Source: Bacillus amyloliquefaciens DSM 7 = ATCC 23350
GTDB taxonomy: Bacteria > Bacillota > Bacilli > Bacillales > Bacillaceae
Direction: 5' to 3'
NCBI RefSeq assembly: GCF_000196735.1
Contig: NC_014551.1
Coordinates: 239,501-303,500 of the forward strand
DNA: 64,000 nucleotides
The position numbers and the translations under genes are program-made. The notes beneath the pieces were generated by a model. That model saw only the letters and a program-made list of their open reading frames with translations, was not told the origin of the DNA and ran no database searches. Below are positions 35,871 to 45,310 of this stretch, piece by piece (positions within the stretch are counted from its first letter, which is position 1; each line of letters begins with the position of its first letter).

Positions 35871-36370
35871 CCAGGGATCATTTGTAAATGAGGATAATCT
35901 TTAAAGTTTCTCCAATCGCCTCCCCAATCAAAACCGAGCGTTTTGGCAATCGATACGACCTCAAGCCAATCGGGCCTGCCGTTTTGGTTTCCGTCGTACG
36001 TCATATCCCAAATCAGGCTGCCATCCTTTTTTTGCAGGGCGAAGTCGATGGCAAGGCCGTAATTGTGATATGATTCTCCGCCTTTTGCGTAGGTGACGAT
36101 ATTTCCTTTTTTTGAACGTCCTTGACGGTACAATTCGTTTTGTTCCTCAATTGATCTGAAACCCTCTGTAATAACGACGGTGATGCCTTTTTTCAGAGCG
36201 GCCGTCTGCAATAATTCCGCATTTTGTTTAACGAGCGGATGAAGAGCATTTGGAATGTCCCTCTCCTGTAATGCCGTTTGCGGCCTCAGTTCTTTCTGCA
36301 CATAAGAAAAACATAGGTCTGCGCAAAAGAAGAGGATCAAAAGCAATGCTATTCTGACTGGTAATCTCAT
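35867..36370 (-). CDS. cwlK: Peptidoglycan L-alanyl-D-glutamate endopeptidase CwlK
   Basis: A 167-residue M15-family (VanY/endolysin-like) zinc peptidase that cuts the L-Ala-D-Glu bond of the wall peptide. An N-terminal membrane anchor or signal (ALLLILFFCADLCFSYV) precedes the domain. Zinc and catalytic motifs are EGFRSIEEQNELY (about 69-81), SYHNYGLAIDFAL (His and Asp ligands, about 107-119) and the terminal DYPHLQM with the second zinc histidine. Confidence 0.92.
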   Translation of the reverse strand: MRLPVRIALLLILFFCADLCFSYVQKELRPQTALQERDIPNALHPLVKQNAELLQTAALKKGITVVITEGFRSIEEQNELYRQGRSKKGNIVTYAKGGESYHNYGLAIDFALQKKDGSLIWDMTYDGNQNGRPDWLEVVSIAKTLGFDWGGDWRNFKDYPHLQMIPG

Positions 36371-36479
36371 GGTGAATTCTCTCTTTCTTTAATAGATTAA
36401 AATCTTTGTTTGCTCACTGTCATAAATTTGCTATGGTAAAATATAACATAATTAGTAGCCGGAGGAAGGAGGCAAATCT

Positions 36480-37601
36480 ATGAAATCCAAGATTCCATCT
36501 GAAGAAGTAGCCGTAAAGATGAATGAATGGTATAAGCTGATCCGCGCGTTTGAAGCCGATAAAGCTGAAGCGCTGAAGCGGGAGATTCAATATGAACTCG
36601 AAGATATGGAAGAAAATCAGGATTTATTATTGTATTTTTCATTGATGGAATTTAGGCATCGCATCATGCTGGATAAATTAAAACCCATGAAAGACGGCGA
36701 CTGCCAGCCTCCGTTCTCTGAAATGCTCACTGAGATTGAGATGAACCAGCAAAAGCTGACCGGCTTACTGGAATATTATTTTTACTATTTCAGGGGAATG
36801 TATGAATTTAAGCAGAAAAACTTCATCTCAGCGATTTCTCATTATAAACGGGCTGAGGAAAAACTAGAATATGTGGAAGATGACATAGAGAAAGCCGAGT
36901 TTCTGTATAAAATTTCTGAAGTGTACTATCATATCAAGCAGACTTTCTTTTCGATGAATTACGCGGGACAGGCGCTTGATATTTACAAGAAATATGAATT
37001 ATACGGAATGAGAAGGGTGCAGTGCAAATTTATCATTGCCGGTAACCTGATGGACGCCCAGCAGCATGAAAAAGCGCTGGAATACCTTGAATGCGCCTTG
37101 GAGCACGCGGAGCGGCTTGATGATCACTATATGATTGCTGCGGCCTATTATAATATCGGGCACTGTATGTACAGTTTGGGTGACTTTTGCAAGGCGGCGG
37201 AAGACTTTGAACGAGCGGCTGCCGGTTTTGAAGCGCACAGCTTCCAGCAGGTCATCCAGGCTGTTTTTTCACTCACGCATATCTACTTTAAAACGGAAAG
37301 ATACAGTGACGCCGCCGCCAGCTATGCGCGGGGCATGAAAAGCGCGGCGGAGTGGGAAGACGAGATCTATATGACAAAATTCCGTCTGATTAAGGAGCTT
37401 TATCAGGGTGACGGCGGACAGGATTCGCTCAAAGAGTATTTTGACATTCTGGAATCAAAGGAGCTGTTGGCCGACACTGAGGAACTGCTTCAGGACGCGG
37501 CTCATTTCTTTCATAAACGGGAGAACTACAAAGCGGCATCTTATTTTTTCAGCAGGCTTGTCGGCGTGCAAAAAAGGCTGCAAATGAACAATTACGCATA
37601 A
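36480..37601 (+). CDS. rapJ: Response regulator aspartate phosphatase RapJ
   Basis: A 373-residue Rap protein: an N-terminal three-helix bundle with NEWYKLIRAFEADKAE, then six or so tetratricopeptide repeats (YYFRGMYEFKQKNFISAISHYKRAEE, shortened here as residues about 100-125, and later YYNIGHCMYSLGDFCKAAE). Rap proteins dephosphorylate Spo0F or bind ComA, delaying sporulation or competence, and are inhibited by Phr peptides. No phr gene follows: the next 110 bases hold only a terminator. In B. subtilis RapJ is inhibited by a peptide encoded elsewhere. Confidence 0.9.
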   Translation: MKSKIPSEEVAVKMNEWYKLIRAFEADKAEALKREIQYELEDMEENQDLLLYFSLMEFRHRIMLDKLKPMKDGDCQPPFSEMLTEIEMNQQKLTGLLEYYFYYFRGMYEFKQKNFISAISHYKRAEEKLEYVEDDIEKAEFLYKISEVYYHIKQTFFSMNYAGQALDIYKKYELYGMRRVQCKFIIAGNLMDAQQHEKALEYLECALEHAERLDDHYMIAAAYYNIGHCMYSLGDFCKAAEDFERAAAGFEAHSFQQVIQAVFSLTHIYFKTERYSDAAASYARGMKSAAEWEDEIYMTKFRLIKELYQGDGGQDSLKEYFDILESKELLADTEELLQDAAHFFHKRENYKAASYFFSRLVGVQKRLQMNNYA

Positions 37602-37603
37602 TG

Positions 37604-37640
37604 AAAAAGAACGGGGGAGCTTCGGTTTCGTCGTTCTTTT
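37604..37640 (+). terminator. Terminator after rapJ
   Basis: AAAAAGAACG (37605-37614) pairs with CGTTCTTTTT (37630-37639) around a GC-rich loop. Confidence 0.7.
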
Positions 37641-37714
37641 TATGATCCCTTCTGTTTTCAGCCGGTCAAAACCGGGTACATGCTCTGTATTAACATCAGG
37701 GAGGAAATGAGACA

Positions 37715-38494
37715 ATGTATCAGGATTTACAGGGAAAAACAGCGATCGTAACAGGTTCTTCGAAAGGAATCGGAAAGGCCATTGCCGAACGCTTCGGCAA
37801 GGAGCGGATGAATGTAGTTGTGAACTACCTCGGTGATTCCGCCGGAGCAGATGAAGCGGCTGACTTCATTGAGAAAGCGGGAGGCCGAGCTGTCACCGTA
37901 AAAGCCGATGTATCTTCAGAAGAAGGGATTCAGGCGCTGTTTGATGCCGCACAAGAGCACTTCGGCGGTGTGGATGTGATGGTCAACAACTCCGGCTTTA
38001 ATGGCGCCGAAGCGATGCCCCATGAAATGAGCCTGGAAGATTGGCAAAAGGTCATCGACGTCAACGTGACCGGCACCTTTTTGGGGGCGAAAGCGGCCCT
38101 TAACCATATGCTCCAGCGCGGGACAAAAGGAACGGTCTTAAACATATCGAGCGTCCATCAGCAAATACCGCGTCCTGAAAACGTGCAGTACGCAACATCA
38201 AAAGGCGGGATCAAAATGATGACGGAAACGATGGCGCTCAATTACGCAGACAAAGGCATCCGGGTAAATGCCATCGCTCCCGGCACGATCGCCACGGAGT
38301 CCAATGAGGATCTGCAAGATGAAACACACAAACAGACCCAGCTGAAAAAAATTCCGATGAACGCCTTCGGAAAACCGGAAGAAGTCGCCGCGGCCGCCGC
38401 ATGGATGGTGTCGGAAGAAGCAAGATACGTGACCGGAACGACACTTTTCGTCGACGGAGGCATGACGCTTTATCCGTCTCAGCTGGAAAGGTAA
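37715..38494 (+). CDS. ycdF: Glucose 1-dehydrogenase-like short-chain dehydrogenase YcdF
   Basis: A 259-residue classical short-chain dehydrogenase. The NAD(P) site is TGSSKGIGKAIA (about 14-25), NNSG follows at about 90, the catalytic serine is in NISSVHQ (about 145) and the Tyr-Lys pair in YATSKGG (about 158-162). It resembles glucose dehydrogenases of Bacillus. With ycdG, an alpha-glucosidase, 84 bases downstream, it suggests sugar use, but a terminator lies between the two. Confidence 0.85.
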   Translation: MYQDLQGKTAIVTGSSKGIGKAIAERFGKERMNVVVNYLGDSAGADEAADFIEKAGGRAVTVKADVSSEEGIQALFDAAQEHFGGVDVMVNNSGFNGAEAMPHEMSLEDWQKVIDVNVTGTFLGAKAALNHMLQRGTKGTVLNISSVHQQIPRPENVQYATSKGGIKMMTETMALNYADKGIRVNAIAPGTIATESNEDLQDETHKQTQLKKIPMNAFGKPEEVAAAAAWMVSEEARYVTGTTLFVDGGMTLYPSQLER

Positions 38495-38522
38495 AAGAGG
38501 AGGGGAAACCTTCTCTTTTTTG
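38493..38522 (+). terminator. Terminator after ycdF
   Basis: AAAAGAGGAGG and ACCTTCTCTTTT form an imperfect stem around GGAA, with a T-run. Confidence 0.65.
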
Positions 38523-38577
38523 TTTAGGGAAGGATCATAAAGGAAATGGTTCCCTAAAAAAACAGGGGGATCACAAG

Positions 38578-40257
38578 ATGGCGAATGACTGGTGGAAAGA
38601 CGCCGTTGTCTATCAAATCTATCCGCGAAGCTTCCAAGACACGAACGGCGACGGCATAGGCGACCTGCGGGGGGTTATCGCGCGTCTCGATTACATAAAA
38701 GAACTTGGCGCTGATGTGATATGGATCTGCCCGATTTACCCGTCGCCAAACGTCGATAACGGCTACGACGTGACGGATCATCAAGCGATTATGAAATCTT
38801 ACGGAACGATGGAGGACTTTCACGATCTGCTTACGGAATGCCGCAGCCGCGGATTAAAGCTTGTGATGGATTTCGTCTTAAATCATACATCCACAGAGCA
38901 TCCTTGGTTCAAAGAAGCGGAAATGAATCCGAACAGCAAATACCGTAAATATTATTTTTGGCGGCCGGGCACCGCAGACGGCCCGCCGACCGATTGGGTG
39001 TCGGATTACGGACAATCCGTCTGGCAGTACGAAGAGCATACAGGTGAATATTACCTGCATATGAACGCCGTCAAACAAGCCGATCTGAATTGGGAAAATC
39101 CCGAAATGCGGCAATCAGTGTACGAGATGATGAGATTCTGGCTCGATAAAGGCGTGGACGGATTGCGTATTGACCAGCTCCATCTTCTGTCAAAAAAAGA
39201 ATACCTGCCGCCGTATGAAGATTATATCGCTCGCCGGGCTGATCCGAAGCCTTTCCGGCCAAACGGAGCACGGATACATGATTACTTAAAAGAAATGACG
39301 AAAGAGGTATTTTCCAAATATGACGTGATGTCGGTCGGCGAGGCCGGATCAGTGACGCCTGAGGAAGGGCTGGTCTACACGGGAACCGATGAGCATGAGC
39401 TGAATATGATTTTTCATTTTCAGCATATGGAGCTTGATCAGAAGCCGGGACAAGAGCATTGGGATGTAAAGCCGCTTGAGCTGTCTGACTTGAAGAAAGT
39501 GCTCACAGACTGGCAGAAAAAACTTGAGCACCAAGGCTGGAATACGCTGTATTGGTGCAATCATGACCAGCCCCGGATCGTATCCCGGTTCGGAGACGAA
39601 GGCAAATACCGCAAAGCATCCGCCAAAATGCTTGCCGCCCTGCTTTATTTCATGAAAGGCACGCCGTACATTTATCAGGGAGAAGAACTCGGTATGACAA
39701 ACGCTCCGTTTGACAGGATAGAGGATTATCAGGATATTCAGACCGTCAATATGTATCACAAAAGGGTATTTGAAATGGGCCGTGACAGAGAGGAAGTCAT
39801 GGCGTCCATCATGGCGAAAAGCCGCGACCATGCCCGTACACCGATGCAGTGGGACGGAAGCCGAAATGCCGGATTTACAGAAGGAGAACCGTGGCTGAAG
39901 GTCAATCCCAATTACAAAACGATCAATGCAGCCGAGGCTGAGAATGATCCCGATTCCGTATTGAACTTTTACAAAAAACTGATCCGTTTACGAAAACAGT
40001 ATGCTGACGTCATAAAAGGCAGCTACACGCTGCTGCTCCCTGATGACCCGCAGCTGTTTGTGTATGAAAGACAGGCAAACGGACAAAAGCTCATCTCTAT
40101 CAGCAATGTATCAAAAGAAGAAGCCGCCTTTTATTGGCCGGACGGTTCCGAGCCTGGAAGTGCGAAACTGCTTCTCAGCAACTATGAAAATGCCGGAAGC
40201 GCGGATTCCTGCATAACATTCCGTCCATATGAAACAAGAGTCTATCTGCTTGCCTGA
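38578..40257 (+). CDS. ycdG: Oligo-1,6-glucosidase-type alpha-glucosidase YcdG
   Basis: A 559-residue GH13 enzyme that cleaves alpha-1,6 or alpha-1,4 glucosides of short oligosaccharides. It starts WWKDAVVYQIYPRSF, with DFVLNHTS (region I), GLRIDQLHLL (region II, which has the nucleophile aspartate), the general acid in SVGEAGSV (region III, about 255) and NHDQPR (region IV). QPADLNWEN-type loop is present. ATG 38578 is the start; the frame extends upstream through ycdF in another frame. It is cytoplasmic. Confidence 0.92.
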   Translation: MANDWWKDAVVYQIYPRSFQDTNGDGIGDLRGVIARLDYIKELGADVIWICPIYPSPNVDNGYDVTDHQAIMKSYGTMEDFHDLLTECRSRGLKLVMDFVLNHTSTEHPWFKEAEMNPNSKYRKYYFWRPGTADGPPTDWVSDYGQSVWQYEEHTGEYYLHMNAVKQADLNWENPEMRQSVYEMMRFWLDKGVDGLRIDQLHLLSKKEYLPPYEDYIARRADPKPFRPNGARIHDYLKEMTKEVFSKYDVMSVGEAGSVTPEEGLVYTGTDEHELNMIFHFQHMELDQKPGQEHWDVKPLELSDLKKVLTDWQKKLEHQGWNTLYWCNHDQPRIVSRFGDEGKYRKASAKMLAALLYFMKGTPYIYQGEELGMTNAPFDRIEDYQDIQTVNMYHKRVFEMGRDREEVMASIMAKSRDHARTPMQWDGSRNAGFTEGEPWLKVNPNYKTINAAEAENDPDSVLNFYKKLIRLRKQYADVIKGSYTLLLPDDPQLFVYERQANGQKLISISNVSKEEAAFYWPDGSEPGSAKLLLSNYENAGSADSCITFRPYETRVYLLA

Positions 40258-40736
40258 TCCTGAGCAGTCTTGATCCGCTTGGCAGCCGTCCTCGTTTCTT
40301 TTGTAACGGGGATGCTTCCTTTTGCTTTGGCGAGACCGAATGCCGGCATATTGACATAGATGGATTCATAACTGCCAGCGGGAACTGTATATGTTTCATG
40401 GTATATACCGACCGCTTGAGATGCGGCCGCGCGCTGATAAAAATGCCGCCATGCTTTCATATGTTTTTCTCCTTTGGCGTAGGACATAAGGTCATCAAAA
40501 GAGCGCCAATATTGGATCAGTGTAATGCTTCGTAATGTACAGGACATTTCCATAGAGAGAAAGCCGAGCTCCTTATTGGCATACAATTCTTTAATCATTG
40601 GCGTCATTGCTCGGACAACAGGAAGCCAGCGATGTATTGAAGGCCATTTGTTAATTCGAACACCGATAATAAAGACGACGGTTTCTTCATTGGAGCGGGC
40701 TGTTACCTGTGAAGCGGTGATCATCTGTTTTTTCAT
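40242..40736 (-). CDS. DUF4188-family protein, monooxygenase-like
   Basis: A 164-residue soluble protein of the DUF4188 family, a dimeric alpha-beta barrel type related to small heme or monooxygenase-like proteins. Visible family text is GVRINKWPSIHRWLPVVRAM, then MSCTLRSITLIQYWRSFDDLMSYA (about 60-85). It begins directly at the stop of the PadR-type gene (TAA then ATG, no gap), so the two are coupled and probably form a self-regulated pair. Its 3' end overlaps ycdG by 16 bases. The substrate is unknown. Confidence 0.8.
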   Translation of the reverse strand: MKKQMITASQVTARSNEETVVFIIGVRINKWPSIHRWLPVVRAMTPMIKELYANKELGFLSMEMSCTLRSITLIQYWRSFDDLMSYAKGEKHMKAWRHFYQRAAASQAVGIYHETYTVPAGSYESIYVNMPAFGLAKAKGSIPVTKETRTAAKRIKTAQDQASR

Positions 40737-41282
40737 TTAAAGCTCATCTCCTTTTTGCAGTTTGCTGATGACGGCATCTGCCCACTCGATCGCGGCCGCT
40801 GTCACTCGTTTGCCGTAGTCAATAGTAAACAGCCTAAGCTCCATACCATCCCGTTTTAAAAGTGATTGTTCGATTGTTTCATACAGTTCATATTTCATAT
40901 TGAGCTGGAGTTTATAGTGCTCTATCATCCGGATATTTGAGGCAGTGTCTTGTTTATCGCTGAAAAAAAGCTTCAGCAGCAACTCATTTTTTTCGGCAGC
41001 TGGCTGCTTGACCGGCTCGTTCAGCCAATCCTGTAATGCATCTTCACCCTTTTGGGTAAGGTGGTATTCTTTTTTGTCAGGACGGTCTTCTTGAACGGTT
41101 GTTGTCACCGTCAGCAATCCTTCTTCTGTAAGCCGTTTTAAATTAGGATAAATCTGGCTGTAGCTGATGGTCCAAAAATGCTGCAAACTCCGATCCATCA
41201 TTTGCTTTATTTCATAACCCGTGTGACATCCTATTGTTATTAAACCGAGTAAGGCGTAATAAGTATCAGATTTCTTACTCAA
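40737..41282 (-). CDS. PadR-family transcriptional regulator
   Basis: A 181-residue PadR regulator. The winged helix (1-90) reads YYALLGLITIGCHTGYEIKQMM, then the recognition region FWTISYSQIYPNLKRLTEEGLL and the wing DRPDKKEYHLTQKGEDAL. The C-terminal PadR/Vir domain (about 95-175) is helical, for dimerisation. It likely represses itself and the coupled DUF4188 gene. The inducer is unknown; relatives respond to phenolic acids or drugs. Confidence 0.85.
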   Translation of the reverse strand: MSKKSDTYYALLGLITIGCHTGYEIKQMMDRSLQHFWTISYSQIYPNLKRLTEEGLLTVTTTVQEDRPDKKEYHLTQKGEDALQDWLNEPVKQPAAEKNELLLKLFFSDKQDTASNIRMIEHYKLQLNMKYELYETIEQSLLKRDGMELRLFTIDYGKRVTAAAIEWADAVISKLQKGDEL

Positions 41283-41312
41283 TTTTCACCCTCCTATATA
41301 TTCAATAGATAT

Positions 41313-41327
41313 ATATCAATTAGATAT
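41313..41327. promoter_or_regulatory. Possible PadR operator
   Basis: ATATC, AATTA, GATAT form an inverted repeat 31 bases upstream of the PadR gene, within a longer ATAT-rich stretch (ATATTCAATAGATAT at 41298). AT-rich DNA makes chance palindromes likely. Confidence 0.35.
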
Positions 41328-41379
41328 AATAATAACGGAAACATATCTACACATCAATTCTTTTCAAAAAATATCTTGC

Positions 41380-41400
41380 AAAACGTAATTACTTCGTTTT
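41380..41400 (+). promoter_or_regulatory. Zur box for adcACB
   Basis: AAAACGTAATTACTTCGTTTT is close to the Bacillus Zur operator (core TCGTAATnATTACGA), with matching CGTAAT and TTCG half-sites. It lies 91 bases upstream of adcA. Zinc-loaded Zur would repress the zinc importer here. Confidence 0.75.
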
Positions 41401-41490
41401 ATTATGGTATAGGAACAAATGAACGAGAAAGTACAAAGTACGGTTCGGAAATCGTCATCATTCTGATTTACAGGACAGGGGGAAACGAGC

Positions 41491-42450
41491 TTGTTTAAAA
41501 AATGGAGCGGAATCATTGTCATTGCAGCATGCTTTTTAATTGCGGCGGGCTGCGGCAATTCATCTACAAAAGGTTCGTCAGGTTCTTCGAAAAACGGCAA
41601 ACTGCACGTCGTGACAACCTTTTATCCAATGTACGAATTCACAAAACAAATTGTCAAAGACAAAGGCGATGTAGACATGCTCATCCCGTCTTCGGTCGAA
41701 CCTCATGATTGGGAGCCGACGCCGAAGGATATCGCCGGCATTCAAAACGCCGATCTTTTCGTTTACAACAGCGAATATATGGAGACATGGGTTCCCTCAG
41801 CGGAAAAAAGCATGGGCTCCGATCATGCGAAGTTTGTAAAGGCGTCAAAAGGAATTGACCTGCTCGAAGGTTCGGATGAAGAGGAAGAGGAGCATGATCA
41901 CGGCGGTCATGACCACAGCCACAGCATGGACCCTCACGTTTGGCTGAGCCCGGTTCTTGCGCAAAAAGAGGTCAAAACCATTACGGCGCAGATCGTAAAA
42001 CAGGATCCGAAGAATAAAGCATACTATGAGAAAAACAGTAAAGAATATATTGCAAAACTGCAGGATCTTGATAAACTATACCGTACAACATTAAATAAAG
42101 CGGCGAAAAAAGAATTGATCACACAGCATGCGGCATTCAGCTATTTAGCTAAAGAGTACGGTTTGAAACAGGTCGCGATTGCAGGCCTTTCTCCTGAAGA
42201 AGAGCCGAGCCCGGCCAAACTGGCAGAGCTCAAAACGTTTGCCAAAAAGCATGATGTGAAGATCATCTACTTTGAAGAAGTCGCATCGCCTAAAGTTGCA
42301 GATACACTTGCCGGTGAAATCGGCGCGAAAACGGAAGTGCTCAATACACTGGAAGGTTTAAGCCAAAAAGAACGGGATAAAGGCATCGGTTATATCGACA
42401 TTATGGAGAAAAACCTCGATGCACTGAAAGATTCGCTATTGGTTAAATAA
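41491..42450 (+). CDS. adcA: Zinc ABC transporter, substrate-binding lipoprotein
   Basis: A 319-residue cluster A-I zinc-binding lipoprotein (ZnuA/YcdH). The signal ends in the lipobox IAAGC at cysteine 21. Zinc ligands include the histidine in VEPHDWEPTP (about 71), a histidine/aspartate-rich loop EEEHDHGGHDHSHS (about 131-144) that captures zinc, HVWLSP and QHAAFSYLAKEYG. The start is TTG 41491 behind AGGGGGAAA. It is the first gene of adcA-adcC-adcB. Confidence 0.93.
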   Translation: MFKKWSGIIVIAACFLIAAGCGNSSTKGSSGSSKNGKLHVVTTFYPMYEFTKQIVKDKGDVDMLIPSSVEPHDWEPTPKDIAGIQNADLFVYNSEYMETWVPSAEKSMGSDHAKFVKASKGIDLLEGSDEEEEEHDHGGHDHSHSMDPHVWLSPVLAQKEVKTITAQIVKQDPKNKAYYEKNSKEYIAKLQDLDKLYRTTLNKAAKKELITQHAAFSYLAKEYGLKQVAIAGLSPEEEPSPAKLAELKTFAKKHDVKIIYFEEVASPKVADTLAGEIGAKTEVLNTLEGLSQKERDKGIGYIDIMEKNLDALKDSLLVK

Positions 42451-42504
42451 CATAGTGTGCGCCGCGGGGTGCACACTATTTCTATGCGGGAAAGGAAGAT
42501 CAGC

Positions 42505-43200
42505 ATGAATCTCGTTACATTACAGGATATCGTTTTTGGTTATTCGCATACACCCGTGCTTGACGGCGTGTCGCTGGAAATCAAAAGCGGCGAATTCGTC
42601 GGCATTACAGGGCCGAACGGCGCGTCAAAATCGACGCTGATGAAAGTCATGCTCGGCATGCTCAGACCTTGGGAAGGAACGGCCGAGATCAGTAAAAAAA
42701 ATGCCGCCGGAAAACGCCTGACAATCGGCTATGTTCCGCAGCAGATTTCTTCATTTAACGCAGGATTTCCGAGCACGGTTCTTGAGCTTGTGCAATCTGG
42801 CCGTTATACGAAAGGGAAATGGTTTAAACGATTAAACGAAACGGATCACCACGAGGTGGAAAACGCGCTGAAGATGGTGGAAATGTGGGATTTCCGCAAC
42901 CGGAAAATCGGCGACTTATCCGGCGGACAGAAGCAGAAAATCTGCATTGCGAGAATGCTTGCGAGCAATCCGGATCTGCTGATGCTTGATGAGCCGACAA
43001 CCGCGGTTGATTATGAAAGCAGACAGGGCTTCTACGAATTTATGCACCATCAGGTAAAAAATCACAACCGCACCGTCGTTATGGTGACACACGAACAAAA
43101 TGAAGTCCAGCAGTATCTGGATAAAGTCATACGGCTTGAGAGGGGGGAAAAAGGCGGATGGAAATGTTTGACTTGGAATTCATGCGACGAGCTTTTCTAG
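42505..43200 (+). CDS. adcC: Zinc ABC transporter, ATP-binding protein
   Basis: A 231-residue ABC ATPase (ZnuC/YcdI). The P-loop is GPNGASKST (about 37-45), a variant with serine before the lysine; the signature is [13 protein letters not shown] (about 139-151), Walker [13 protein letters not shown], and the switch histidine in [12 protein letters not shown] 42505 behind GGAAAGGAAG is chosen over upstream in-frame codons. It overlaps adcB by 43 bases. Confidence 0.92.
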   Translation: MNLVTLQDIVFGYSHTPVLDGVSLEIKSGEFVGITGPNGASKSTLMKVMLGMLRPWEGTAEISKKNAAGKRLTIGYVPQQISSFNAGFPSTVLELVQSGRYTKGKWFKRLNETDHHEVENALKMVEMWDFRNRKIGDLSGGQKQKICIARMLASNPDLLMLDEPTTAVDYESRQGFYEFMHHQVKNHNRTVVMVTHEQNEVQQYLDKVIRLERGEKGGWKCLTWNSCDELF

Positions 43201-43997
43201 CGGGAAGCATGATCGGAATTATGGCGCCGATATTAGGCGTATATCTCGTGCTGAGAAGACAGGCGCTGATGGCGGATACGCTGTCTCACATTTCATTGTC
43301 CGGCGTTGCCATCGGCTTTTTTCTCAGTACCAATATTACGGCGGCGAGCATCGTTGTCGTCACGATCGGAGCGATCGGCATAGAATACATGCGGCGGGCA
43401 TACCGTACATATTCAGAGGTCTCTATCGCCATATTAATGGCGGCCGGGCTGTCGTTTGCGATGTTTCTGATCAGTCTGTCAAAAGGCGGCGCGTCGATGA
43501 GCATCGATCAATATTTATTTGGATCGCTTGTGACGGTCAGCCAGCAGCAGGTCTATATTATCGGCGGCATTACCCTGCTGATTCTGCTTTATTTCATTAT
43601 TTTAAACAGACCGCTCTATCTGCTTACCTTTGATGAGGCGACGGCGAAGACATCAGGCATTAACACAAATCTCTTGTCAATGTCCTTCAGCATCGTGACG
43701 GGGCTTGCGATTTCGGTCATTATTCCGATTATCGGCGTGCTGCTCGTTTCCGCGCTGCTCGTATTGCCCGCGGCTTTTGCGATTCGTATCGCCAAAGGGT
43801 TTAAATGGGTGTTTACGGCAGCCATTGTCATTTCTCTGTTCAGTGTGTTCACGGGGCTGACGTCTTCTTACCAGCTCGGAACGCCTCCGGGGCCGTCAAT
43901 TACTCTACTGTTAATCATTCTGCTTCTGCTCGGCTTTACGCTGCAGGGGATTTGGAATGCGTTTAAAAAAGGAAAAGAACGAAAAAACCGCCGTTAA
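43158..43997 (+). CDS. adcB: Zinc ABC transporter, permease
   Basis: A 279-residue ABC-3 family permease (ZnuB) with eight or nine membrane segments. Family landmarks are [36 protein letters not shown] near the N-terminus (residues about 10-45), where the last part is the ATPase-coupling loop, and [20 protein letters not shown] (about 194-213). Its start lies inside adcC, so translation is coupled. Confidence 0.93.
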   Translation: MEMFDLEFMRRAFLAGSMIGIMAPILGVYLVLRRQALMADTLSHISLSGVAIGFFLSTNITAASIVVVTIGAIGIEYMRRAYRTYSEVSIAILMAAGLSFAMFLISLSKGGASMSIDQYLFGSLVTVSQQQVYIIGGITLLILLYFIILNRPLYLLTFDEATAKTSGINTNLLSMSFSIVTGLAISVIIPIIGVLLVSALLVLPAAFAIRIAKGFKWVFTAAIVISLFSVFTGLTSSYQLGTPPGPSITLLLIILLLLGFTLQGIWNAFKKGKERKNRR

Positions 43998-44042
43998 GCG
44001 GGGCTGCAGTCTCATCTGCCGCTCCGTTTAACGGCTTTTTTT
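43991..44042. terminator. Terminator between adcB and yceB
   Basis: GCCGTTAAGCGG near 43991 pairs with CCGTTTAACGGC ending at 44035, with seven Ts; it reaches the stop of convergent yceB. Confidence 0.75.
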
Positions 44043-45036
44043 ATAGAAATAAATCAGCGAGACGTTCGTATGATTCTTTTTTTGCTTCAAAGTCAAAGAC
44101 GTTGCAGAGCACCATCATCTCTTTTGTCTGATAACGATCTGACAGTTCAAGCAGGTGGCGTCTGACTGCGGCGGGAGAGCCGATCACCATCCGCTTCCTG
44201 TTTTCTTCTATCTGCTTACGGTCCTCCGGGGAATACGGGTAAGCCTTCGCTTCTTCAACACTCGGCACACGGCTGTCGGCCCCTTTCCCGACACGAAGCA
44301 GCCATAAATCCTGGCTTAACGCGAGTTCTTCCGCTTTCTCATCCGTAGCCGCACATATGACGAAAATGGCACAGAGAGAGGCGGGAGCGGAAAAATGGGC
44401 GGAGGCCCGGAAATGATCCTGATAGATCTGAAAGGCTTTTTCCCCGCGTTCCGGATTAATGAAATGGCCGAAAACATAGCCCGCACCCTGCTGAGCCGCG
44501 CGTCTGGCGCTGTTTTCTCCGAGGCCGAGCACCCATAGCTGCGGGGCTGTTTCAATCAAAGGCGCTGTCTTTATTCCTGCATAATCATGATCCGCAGGGA
44601 TAGAATCTGTCAGAAAGGATGATAAATCCTGAAGCTGTCTGTTGAACTCGGTCATGCTTTTCTTGACCCCGTCTGTGAGGGCGAGCCGGATTTTCGTCGT
44701 GCCGCCAGGTGAGCGTCCGACCCCAAGGTCAATACGATTCGGATGCAGCGCCTCAAGCTGACGGAATGTTTCCGCGACTTTATAGGGGCTGTACTGCGGC
44801 AGCAGAACGCCGCCTGAGCCGATACGGATGGACGTTGTGGCCGCGGCGGTATGAGCCATCATAATTTCCGGCGACACGCTTGCGAGCCCCCTTGTGCCGT
44901 GATGCTCGGCAAACCAGTACCTCTTATAGCCCCATCCTTCGCTGAGGCGGGCGAGCTCCGCGGAATGGCGAAGCGTCTCGTGCGGCCCGTTTCCTTTGGA
45001 TACGGGCGCCTGATCAAGTATGCTTAAATCAATCAC
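44041..45036 (-). CDS. yceB: Luciferase-like flavin monooxygenase YceB
   Basis: A 331-residue bacterial-luciferase-like protein (MsnO8 family of LLM enzymes). It begins LSILDQAPVSKG, with RYWFAEHHGTRGLASVSPEI (about 39-58), the flavin-contact GGVLLPQYSPYKVAETF and DLGVGRSPGGT. Substrate unknown. GTG 45036, seven bases after AAAGGGG, gives the family's normal start; the frame is open to an ATG at 45069. Confidence 0.85.
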   Translation of the reverse strand: MIDLSILDQAPVSKGNGPHETLRHSAELARLSEGWGYKRYWFAEHHGTRGLASVSPEIMMAHTAAATTSIRIGSGGVLLPQYSPYKVAETFRQLEALHPNRIDLGVGRSPGGTTKIRLALTDGVKKSMTEFNRQLQDLSSFLTDSIPADHDYAGIKTAPLIETAPQLWVLGLGENSARRAAQQGAGYVFGHFINPERGEKAFQIYQDHFRASAHFSAPASLCAIFVICAATDEKAEELALSQDLWLLRVGKGADSRVPSVEEAKAYPYSPEDRKQIEENRKRMVIGSPAAVRRHLLELSDRYQTKEMMVLCNVFDFEAKKESYERLADLFL

Positions 45037-45186
45037 TCGTCTGCCCCTTTCCTGAATGTATTGATACAAGGATAGAAAAAATGGTTCGTCCCCGTCAATT
45101 TCTTTGTTTTCTCTATTCTCTCCGGAATGAAGGAGAATATAGAAAGTGAATTTTCGCCGTTTTTCGTCAAAAATTCTTATGTTTTA

Positions 45187-45215
45187 TGAAACTTTGATAT
45201 AATAAAAGACGTATA
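45187..45215 (+). promoter_or_regulatory. ECF-sigma (SigW/M/X-type) promoter for yceC-yceH
   Basis: TGAAAC (45187-45192), a 17-base spacer, then CGTATA (45210-45215) matches the cell-envelope-stress promoters of Bacillus. The spacer also contains TATAAT. In B. subtilis this operon is known to respond to several stress sigma factors. The gap 45037-45310 holds no gene. Confidence 0.75.
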
Positions 45216-45310
45216 TCTTAATAAATACCGGGATCCTTATCCCGGAATTTTGTGAAAATGCGCACTTGCGGCGTGCTTATCGGCACCCTTACAGAATAGG
45301 AGTGAATCAT

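Noticed and set aside
37602-37714. A phr signalling-peptide gene after rapJ
   Set aside because: No ORF with a signal peptide is present; only a terminator is found.
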